Assembly: GCA_020284085.1 (NCBI GenBank)
Contig: JACEVL010001191.1
Coordinates: 166,001-230,000 of the forward strand
DNA length: 64,000 nt
Origin: Aporrectodea caliginosa
Lineage: Eukaryota > Annelida > Clitellata > Crassiclitellata > Lumbricidae
Direction: 5' to 3'
A model generated the notes under the pieces. It was not told the DNA's origin. It worked only from the letters and a program-made list of their open reading frames with translations, and did not search any database. A program made the translations under genes and the position numbers. Positions 56,627-64,000 of the stretch are shown here, piece by piece; the stretch's first letter is position 1, and every line of letters starts with the position of its first letter.

Positions 56627-57058
56627 ATGCAACCGATAAACTACGGTTCGACTAAGATCCGAATAAAGCACGTCTTTACGAATCAGTATCTGACGGTGTT
56701 CAGGTCGTACCGCAAGTTGGCCGCTACGCTCCTGCTGAGTCCTGACTTCCACTTTATTCTCTACAGCAGTCCGAACGGAACGAAAATCAAGACCCTGAAT
56801 CCTCTAGCTTTTCAGCCCAGACAGCAGTGGCTGTCGGCGTCTGGGGCCAGCGGAACCACCTACTTTGAGGATGAAAACGCCAGGACGAATGTGTACTGGA
56901 CCCTGAGCAAGGAAGGCCAGCTTTACGACGGGGACACGGTTACGATCAGTAACAACCACCACAGGGGAAGCGGTCTCTGCTACTTTCACAAGGCACCGTC
57001 GATGAATGTCTACACATTGGCAGGCAGGAAGGACGAGTGGATCCTGGAGGTGGTTTGA
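56627..57058 (+). CDS. Trefoil-like lectin module only, relative of the pore-former cluster
   Basis: 143 residues, single exon. It aligns end to end with the C-terminal module of the four cluster proteins: INYGSTKIRIKH, GTKIKTLNP, YWTLS, LYDGDTVTISN and DEWILEVV. The pore-forming module and signal peptide are absent. The ORF is visibly richer in G/C than both the element and the cluster genes, and the conserved features are undamaged. Two readings are possible: a virus-like element cargo gene captured from a host pore-former, or the remaining half of a fifth host gene. An AATAAA lies at 57545. Confidence 0.6.
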   Translation: MQPINYGSTKIRIKHVFTNQYLTVFRSYRKLAATLLLSPDFHFILYSSPNGTKIKTLNPLAFQPRQQWLSASGASGTTYFEDENARTNVYWTLSKEGQLYDGDTVTISNNHHRGSGLCYFHKAPSMNVYTLAGRKDEWILEVV

Positions 57059-58090
57059 AACGGAGAGGACAATGCTGGATGAATCTTCCATGACGAACGA
57101 AGGAACTGCGGGACAGATCCGCCACGAGAATTGTTAAGTAGCCTACTAACCGCCCCCTCCCCTATGAACCTCCAACTAACTCCAAACGTATGATCAAATT
57201 GCAGAGAGAAGACGTTTGCAAGACAGCAAGACAGTTCTAATAGACTAAATACTAAAGCCCTCGAAGAACCAAGTTTCAAGCTGTGTGTGATCGAACACAA
57301 GGATTATGGTCTTACTGAACATAATATGCAGGCCTATGCTGGACCTCCTCGATGAGTTAGAAAAAACTAAGCTATAAGCTATAGACGTTCGACACTGAAC
57401 GAAAACCTTTAGAGAGACTCGTACAATAAGAGAAAACGTTCAAATTACCATCTCATATGACAGTAGCTATAATCACTAATTACGCATTCTAGATCCAGAC
57501 GATGCACGCTCTTAGACAGCTAGCAGACGTCTAAAGACTGACTCAATAAAGAAAGTGACCAGCTCAAATTTCTATATGACAATGGATACCAAAACCGATA
57601 CATTCTGTAGATGCGATCTATGTACAGAGTAAAAAGTAGCCTAGATAGCGTTTCAACTTTTTTACCTTCATTGGTCCAGAGAAAGACAATCGACGTTTTA
57701 GACATTTTGTAGGACATTATTTTCAAATAACAATAACTGCCATAAGTTCTCAGTAACCAATTATCCAAATTATTGCAATCTTAGACAGGAAAAAACGTTT
57801 AAAAGACATTAATTTTGCACTCATTCGAACGAGATTAAATTAAAACTGAGTTTTCGCTGACTACGAGCGTGTAACTGTTGCGTCTTCCACTGGATCATCC
57901 GTAATGCATGCTTACACAGCAAGATGACACTCTTGGGAGACGGAGAATTAAACCTGCACTAACAACTCTATGAGTAATTTTAACTACTAACTTTAAGAAT
58001 AACCTTGTCTTGTCTTGTTTAGTCTATAACCGTCCTCACAGAAAGACAGAAATATGATGCTCCAATAGTGCGATAACAAAGCGACTGTCT
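57059..58090. other. No gene seen; possible 3' UTR to AATAAA at 57545
   Basis: AT-rich, with repeated TTAGACAGCTAG/CTAGACGT-like words near 57500-57540. No coding signal. Confidence 0.4.
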
Positions 58091-58093
58091 TTG

Positions 58094-58310
58094 TGGGGCG
58101 CGGTGTGTAGGGGTATGTTCGGTTCCTTGCAGCCGGAGGGTTGCGGGTTCGAATCCACCTCAAGCCGCCGTATAGGGGACCCTGGGCAAGTCCTTCACTC
58201 CCAATTGCTCATGCGCTTCGGCGTGAAACTCCGATGCAGTGTCCGCGCTGTAGGCGGGAGCGCCTCTGAGTAGAAATCTCGAAGGGGCGCTATAACAAGT
58301 GCAAGTTGAA
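58094..58310 (+). repeat. tRNA-derived SINE, family C (+)
   Basis: Head GGGGCGCGGTGTGTAGGGG and B box GGGTTCGAATCC. The tail has CGCCTCTGAGTAG and AGGGGCGCTATAACAAGTG. It is the inverse of 25190-25394. A CATA/CATG microsatellite follows at 58318-58370. Confidence 0.8.
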
Positions 58311-58370
58311 GTGCTCATTCATACATACATACATGCATGCATGCATGCATGCATGCATACATACATACAT

Positions 58371-59399
58371 AGAGGCGTCGTTGAAACAGTATAGGCAAAA
58401 AGAGCAGCTGATTGTAGATGAGAAACACAACGCTAAAGCGATTAATCAAAATCCAACGAAACGTCGTCCACACAGATGCTGTTAATTAACTCTGCTTCGG
58501 TTAGAAGACCAGAGTTTGGGTCAGAAAGAAATGCAGTAAACAACCAGAATATGATGGAGTGTCTTGTCATGGCGCAGGCAGAAACTCATTCTCACCCAAG
58601 TCGACTATAGCTCAATTGGGTCATTGTCGTTTTACAGACAAGCCGATCATGCCTAAGTTTCTTATTCGTTATAATCTCGAGACTTCTATAGCGCCCCAAT
58701 CGGGGAAGTTGCGGGAACCAGCTTATTCACAGGCGGTCAGTCAAAAGAAAATAATTGGTTGGCGGATTGGGTGAGAACGGCTACGGTGGATGGTGTATAA
58801 AATTGTAGCGGCAAGGGAGGTAAGCAGAAGAGAATTGTTGAAGAGGTGTGTTTTCAGTTTTGAAAGAAAGACTTGCACTGAGTCTGCAAGCTGCAGGTTT
58901 GGCGAGTTCGTAAGACGGGTCAGATAATGCTTTCATAGATTGAGCTATGAATTCAGGCATTTTGTATTGAATAAAGAAATTTTAAGGACGATGTGACAAG
59001 ACAGCGGAGAAGTGTGAAGGCGGAAGAACAGCTGGTTGAACGAAATGGTTCGATGATCACTAAATGGCGAAGATAATTATAATTGTAATAGCAAATTTAA
59101 CTTAATTATTTAAGATAAGAAGGCTGGGAGGATTGGAATGAGATAAAAGCGAGATATAGAACTTTGTACTTCAAAGAAATAAGAGCGGAAAAATGAGTGA
59201 TGTCACACCACAAGCGCGGCTTTGGATGACGACTCATATGACACTCGGATATCGTCCTATGCCTAGGCCAATGAATATAGGAACTGTTCTGTTTCTTCTC
59301 CTCCAGTTATACATGGATCCAGAAACAGGAGATTACATTCACCCAGGAACAGATTTGGGCGACCACTTGAAGGAATTATGATCGACGAAGCAGTTCAAA
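58371..59399. other. No clear gene
   Basis: 58670-58740 repeats a SINE fragment also seen at 41155-41210 (CGAGACTTCTATAGCGCCC, GCGGGAACCAGC). A 62-codon frame at 59193-59381 has an ATG and ends GDYIHPGTDLGDHLKEL; a polypyrimidine plus AG at 59308 could be an acceptor. I do not recognise it. Confidence 0.35.
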
Positions 59400-59511
59400 G
59401 ATCTAATCTAATCTAATCTAATCTAATCCAATCTAATCTAATCTAATCTAATCTAATCTAATCTAATCTAATCTAATCTAATCTAATCTAATCTAATCTA
59501 ATCTAATCACT
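59400..59511. repeat. TCTAA pentanucleotide microsatellite
   Basis: About 22 units with one variant. Confidence 0.95.
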
Positions 59512-59745
59512 TCTAATCGTAGCCAAAGTCGTCGTCCATATATTAAAATATAGCCTACAGAAATAATCGTCATGTATAATTATGCGAATCGCTTTGGACA
59601 TACACACAGATATTCAGTCCCTTTGTTTCTGTTTTCATTTGGACTGTAAGCATAGCAACACAACTGCATTGACAGATCAATCCGTGGCAGAGACTGTGTC
59701 AATATGAACGTGGTTTCTGAGAGCATTGGCGTTGATTTGAGCTGA

Positions 59746-60197
59746 AGTCTAGAGACAGAGATAGAGACAGAGACAGAGAGAGAGAGTCAGAGACAGAAAG
59801 AGAGAGACAGAGAGAGACAAGCAGAGAGAGAGAAAGAGACCGAGAGAGACAGAGAGAGATAGACAGAGATAGAGACAGAGACACAGAGACAGAAACAGAC
59901 AGACAGACAGAGAGACAGACAGACACAGAGACAGAGACAGAGAGAGACAGAGAGACAGAGAGACCGAGACAGAGACAGAGAGACAGCGACAGCGACAGAG
60001 ACAGAGACAGAGACAGATACACAGAGACAAAGACAGAGAGACAGAGAGACAGACAGAGAACAGAGATACAGAGACACAGACACAAAGACAGAGACAGAGA
60101 GACAGAGACAGAGACAGAGACATAGGGAGACAGAGAGAGCGACAGAGAGACAGAGAGACAGAGAGAGACACAGAGAGACACAGAGAGAGATAGAGAC

Positions 60198-60232
<35 letters not shown>

Positions 60233-60240
60233 GAGAGACC
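59746..60240. repeat. GAGACA-rich array
   Basis: Almost pure AGAGACAGAG units for 500 bp. Ser/Leu/Val ORFs on the minus strand are artefacts. Confidence 0.95.
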
Positions 60241-60249
60241 TACGGTGGA

Positions 60250-61200
60250 TAGGTCCGGAAGATTGCTAGACTAAAACTTTCTCAACAACTCGTAAACGAT
60301 CGTCTTTATTGTCTTAATTTCTTCATTCAATAAAAACAGTGATAGAAAAATAACCATATATAAAACAACATATATATGAAAATAATTATATGCCGTAATG
60401 CCCTCAAAAATCCTCCTTTAACTTTTCATTACCAAGTACCGTAATGTCCTGTTAAATGCTCCTTAAACTATGCCAAGTAATTTCGTGTAAGTCCTAAACT
60501 ATACACTACAGTGTCGTGTAAAGTCTTCCTTAAAATTGTATACCTGAAATGCCCAAATCCTCCTCAAACTATACCCTAGCAGTAGGATAAAGCACTACGA
60601 TGTCCTTCTTAAACTTAAAACCTCTGCTGAGTCTCTCTTGAAGTAAAGCTATCTAAATTTGCAATTTTAATTAAATTGTAAATTCAGTAACTTCCGGTAA
60701 AGTGCTTAAACCTTATAACAAACCCAATTTCTGGACATATAGGGGGTGACTATGGCCTTCGCCTGTCACCCTCAAACTGTGAACAATGCCGTCAAAATGC
60801 GTCTAGCGTCTAGCCCTACTGTTCGTATACCGTGTCTTAAACATTATGGCGCCTACAGAACATTTAAAATGTTCGTCTAAAGCAAAAGTTCTCACCGAGT
60901 TAAACATAAAATCAACTGACACAATATCACTCGTTTTCACTCGGGAATCATTCTGTACAACTCCATGTCATTCACCAAACGCTTTCCGGCATTTTGCATC
61001 TCGATCCGATTAATTATAGACAACGTCAAACTCAGAAAAATAACATCGTCCGGTGATTGTACGACATCTAAGGTCAACTACGACTTAAAGTATTAGCGAG
61101 CTGTCGTTTGATAAAAAAATGCATAGAAACAACGCGGACGAATTCCGTTAATTTCGATAAAGTTCTCATCCAATTCGGTCTTTTGAACTCTTCCTACTGC
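60250..61200. other. No gene seen
   Basis: AT-rich DNA with several diverged ATGTCCT...CCTTAAACT words (60395-60620) that may be old tandem repeats. It may contain the 3' UTR of the spondin-like gene on the minus strand. Confidence 0.35.
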
Positions 61201-61212
61201 TGCCATTCTGTC

Positions 61213-61390
61213 CATGGGCGTAGCCAGAAAAAATGTCGGGGGGGTTTAAGGTTTCGGAGGGGTTTCCATTGAAAATCGTCGCAAAAGTCCAGGGTTTTTT
61301 GTATTTTGCATGTAAAAGCATATACAAAAATTTTCTGAAACTTATTTCGGGGAGGTTTAAACCCGTAAATCCCCCCTAAATACGCCCATG
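61213..61390. mobile_element. MITE, family D copy 2
   Basis: The ends CATGGGCGTA and TACGCCCATG are inverted. The exact 8-bp duplication is ATTCTGTC at 61205-61212 and 61391-61398. About 85% similar by eye to 46140-46324. Confidence 0.88.
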
Positions 61391-61549
61391 ATTCTGTCAT
61401 CATAGCAACAATCTCATCTCTACATCCTTGCATCTTTGAGATGTGGAAGAGAATAGAGTCTGCAACTGAGTGCACAAATCGCTGCCTGTATTCACTCATG
61501 TCATTTAAACAGGTGCTTGTCCTTTGTCGGCATAGATGTCAACTGCGTC

Positions 61550-61773
61550 TTAGCCTTGCGTACGGTTGGATCGATTGAAGTATTGCCAATTGCAGTTGCG
61601 CATGCTGCCACACAGCTGCTCCTCTCGAAGTATTGAACACGGTTGGCCGTCTCTGCTCGGGTGACGGGTGATGGTGCGTGTTCGCACTCGCGTTCCAAAG
61701 CCGCATGTCTTACTGCACGGAGTCCAGTCACTCCAGGCGGACACTTCGCACGCCACTTGCGGATCATCTCCAG
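61550..61773 (-). CDS. Spondin-2 (mindin)-like gene, last exon: thrombospondin type-1 repeat
   Basis: Starts after the acceptor TTTTCCAG and runs to the stop TAA at 61550. It encodes one [23 protein letters not shown] with the W-x-x-W tryptophans, the CSKTCG motif and basic RTRTITRHP, closing with [11 protein letters not shown] single C-terminal TSR after a spondin_N domain is the architecture of spondin-2/mindin, a secreted matrix protein that binds cells and microbial surfaces. The entry phase (two bases) matches the one-base exit of 62854-63079. Confidence 0.85.
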
Positions 61774-62187
61774 CTGGAAAAGAAAGTAGCCTACAAAGTT
61801 CTTATAGACGAATCAAAATTGCCACATCAGTAACCGAGCGGATCGTTGTCGGATTCATTGAGTAATAGTAATTCTACCTTGTTTTCTTACCTCCTTTCAT
61901 GTTCATGTATGATTATTTCATGTTAGTTAAGCATTTTCTGTTTCAGTTCTTTTTACATCAGTCAGATGGCCATGATGCATCTTTCCAACCTAATGATCTC
62001 AGGTGGCCCTGGCTAGCGGGACCTTCGGCCCCTTCTGCGTCTCCTGGGTAAACCGACAATTGGATAAACATGATGTAATTGCGACCTGTATTAAGTTGGT
62101 TACCGAATAAAATGTTATGTTAATGTTATGCTATGTTAAACGTAAATTATTTAAGATATCTAATTGACCATCATGGCAGAAATGATT

Positions 62188-62231
62188 CAGTGCACGATAG
62201 TCTTGTCGAAGGACAAGACTATCGTGCACTG
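62188..62231. other. Perfect 20-bp hairpin
   Basis: The arms are CAGTGCACGATAGTCTTGTC and its exact complement, with a 4-base loop GAAG. It lies in an intron. Confidence 0.9.
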
Positions 62232-62272
62232 TATGAGATCTGCGTGTTCTTTTAGCTAGAGACTCTGCATAC

Positions 62273-62426
62273 ACAGTGTTTACAGTTCAGTGTTTACAAT
62301 TCAGTGTTTACAGTTCAGTGTTTACAATTCAGTGTTTACAATTCAGTGTTTACAATTATGTGTTTACAGTTCAGTGTTTACAATTCAGTGTTTACAATTC
62401 AGTTTTTACAATTCAGTGTTTACAAG
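62273..62426. repeat. TTTACAATTCAGTG minisatellite
   Basis: Eleven 14-bp units with A/G exchange at one position and few other changes. Confidence 0.95.
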
Positions 62427-62853
62427 GATTTGAAAACTGTTCTTTATCGCCAGAGTCGGTCTGAGTAGGTTATCTTAAAGAGGCGCTATGTAAGTCCTCT
62501 GAATGAATGAATGAATAAATGAATGAATGGTTAGGATGATAGTATTGCCTCAGTGGACGCTGTAACATATCTAAGAGTATGCTATGAAAGTTGGGCTGTT
62601 AAGCGTTTTAGGTTAACTTGCAGTAGATCTAACACAGATTAAACAACACAGATTAAATGTCGTCGGAACCACTTAAATCCCTTGTTATATTATGTTATGT
62701 TGTGCTATGTAAACTTGTATTCGCCTTAGAAATAATTATAATTTAACACGATTCTGTAACCTACGTAGGCCTGCCTACAAGCGACCTGGTTAACAAGATC
62801 CTGATAAACTATTATCATCATAATGGTAAATTATATGTTTATGCAGCGTATAC

Positions 62854-63079
62854 CTGATGAGCCGTGGGTATGTCCATTCCGTGTGTGAGTATTAACGCGG
62901 GTGTTTCTGATGATCTTGCGGCCAACATTCGCCTGCACCTCCTTCCTCACTTCCAGTGGCTTCGCTGTTGACGCTTTCAAGGCTGTCGGATTGGCTTGCA
63001 CTGATTTTGATGGCTTTGACTCTCGGTAGTACTCCACGCTGCTCCCACGTACTGCCGAAGCATCAGGTAACAGAGCCGC
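62854..63079 (-). CDS. Spondin-2-like gene, linker exon
   Basis: 75 codons plus one base between the acceptor GCTATTTCAG (before 63079) and the donor CATCAG|GTATAC. It begins AALLPDASAVRGSS and is rich in Lys/Thr/Ser (KASTAKPLEVRKEVQANVGR), a low-complexity hinge that joins the spondin_N domain to the TSR. Longer than the short linker I know for vertebrate mindin. Both phases fit the neighbouring exons. Confidence 0.75.
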
Positions 63080-63638
63080 CTGAAATAGCAATATATATGG
63101 GAGTGAGTGGAAAAAAATAATTAATTCAGCTGAATGTTTCAGCTGTAGAAATGATGATGCATAAATCCAAATCAAATACCACGAAGAGCCAGAACTGGCT
63201 GACAAAGGTTTTTGCCATGGATGGGCAAATTACTCAAAAATATGTTATTTAGTTACAAATTACAAATGACTTTGGCACATGAAATATAATTTCAAATTAA
63301 AAAATACACGGGAAAATGTAATTGAATTACAACTTACAGATTACAAATTGCATTGTTTTAAATACTTTCAATTACGTAATTTCAATTACTGCCCATCTCT
63401 GGCTTTAGCAACATATAAAGCTCAATCTCCCCTACCTGCCCCACACACTCTAAAAAACCATTACTACGGTAATCAATTAGCGCTCGTCAATAAGTTGGTG
63501 CCCTGCGCTTAGCTTTAAAGTAGCGCTTTAGAAATTTGTATATTTACGATTACAATTACGATTACGACAACGTCATTGCACGCTATCTTCCGAATTAGTT
63601 GTAAACTATCTGATCTCAAATGTGTTCTCCATTGTTAC

Positions 63639-63959
63639 CGTATGTTTTGTTGTATCTTCAGTCCAGGGGATGTCGATCTTGGACAGTTGAAGCTTGGCCA
63701 TCGGTGGAAGGCTGTCCAGATCGGGGTAGTAGAAAGATCCGGCCGGATGATTAGGGTGCTTGGACGTTATGGTGTAGATTGGTTTCACCTCTGGCCAGTT
63801 GGGTGAGGTGAAGGTGAAGCCACGGTCAGTGCCAGCGTCCATCGGATGAAGGTCAAGGGTCAGATCGGACTTCCACTTACCATCACCAGTGCAAAGGTCA
63901 ATACTGTCCACTCCGATGAACCAGTCGGGACTCGGAATCATTCGAACGACGAAGGATAA
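63639..63959 (-). CDS. Spondin-2-like gene, exon for the second half of the spondin_N domain
   Basis: 107 codons in phase 0 from the acceptor ATTAATCGCAG to the donor ACG|GTAACA. It contains the conserved mindin/F-spondin blocks VVRMIPSPDWFIGVDSIDLC, MDAGTDRGFTFTSPNW and HPAGSFYYPDLDSLPPMAKL, including acidic residues that bind calcium in this domain. The first half of the domain and the signal peptide lie beyond the right edge of the window. Confidence 0.88.
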
Positions 63960-63965
63960 CTGCGA

Positions 63966-63967
63966 TT

Positions 63968-64000
<33 letters not shown>
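63966..64000. repeat. AATC tetranucleotide repeat at the window edge
   Basis: Nine units running off the end, just upstream of the acceptor on the minus strand. Confidence 0.9.

Larger units (their letters stand above)
61774..62853 (-). other. Intron of the spondin-like gene
   Basis: It contains a 20-bp perfect hairpin (62188-62231), a minisatellite (62273-62426) and a SINE-type tail (62440-62530). Confidence 0.7.

Noticed and set aside
46030..57058. A spliced gene joining the orphan signal exon directly to the trefoil ORF
   Set aside because: The exon leaves one base of a codon, and none of the AG sites I see between the in-frame stop at 56600 and the ATG restores the frame.
47000..58000. 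Terminal inverted repeats and 6-bp duplication of a Polinton
   Set aside because: I compared both flanks by eye and found no matching inverted sequence; only the local hairpin at 56494-56544 is inverted.
59193..59381. Small 62-residue gene
   Set aside because: No recognisable domain and no conservation evidence in the window; a possible exon only.

Overview
The window is animal nuclear DNA. It has spliced genes with GT/AG introns and AATAAA signals, tRNA-derived SINEs, several LINE clades, hAT-type elements and MITEs with target-site duplications, and kilobase-scale microsatellites. AGGCCTA words are very frequent. A marine invertebrate is likely, but I cannot name the species from sequence alone.

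From 1 to about 38.7 kb the + strand holds a cluster of four paralogous secreted-protein genes. In three of them a short signal-peptide exon (6905-6977, 14511-14583, 27284-27356) is followed, after an intron of 1.75, 3.6 or 9.8 kb, by one large exon (8728-9641, 18139-19052, 37129-38030). The first gene shows only its large exon (1253-2142). The large exons encode an aerolysin/ETX-MTX2-like pore-forming module followed by a C-terminal module with threefold beta-trefoil-like repeats. Three promoters share a TATTTAAG box, two of them below an intact inverted TGACG/CGTCA pair. All four genes end at a conserved ATCAATAAA. Introns and spacers are filled with LINEs (RTE-like, I-like, CR1/Jockey-like), hAT elements and MITEs, SINEs and simple repeats, including a 1.8-kb TTC/GCATTC array.

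From about 47.6 to 56.4 kb lies a Polinton/Maverick-like (adintovirus-related) integrated virus-like element. It carries a fibre-like protein with a discoidin-like head, a SAP-domain protein, a major capsid candidate, a pVI-like protein broken by a frameshift, four conserved element proteins (one resembling the dUTPase fold), a penton-like protein, an FtsK/HerA-type packaging ATPase, a zinc-ribbon plus parvovirus-type PLA2 protein, and a retroviral-type integrase with a C-terminal chromodomain. No PolB, protease or terminal inverted repeats are visible. The element is partly decayed: two frameshifts, an integrase without ATG, and a possibly truncated left end. The integrase is in the -1 frame of the PLA2 gene, and a canonical slippery heptamer sits at the end of the PLA2 frame.

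Just right of the integrase is a 16-bp perfect hairpin with AP-1-like sites, a TATA box, and a single-exon ORF (56627-57058) that encodes only the trefoil-like module of the host cluster. A divergent signal-peptide exon of the same family lies on the other side of the element (46030-46099). The element therefore sits inside a fifth, dismantled member of the family, or beside a captured copy of its lectin-like half.

The right end (61.5-64 kb, minus strand) holds three coding exons of a spondin-2/mindin-like gene: the end of the spondin_N domain, a linker and a terminal thrombospondin type-1 repeat. It continues beyond the window. The remaining DNA is mostly repeats without recognisable genes.
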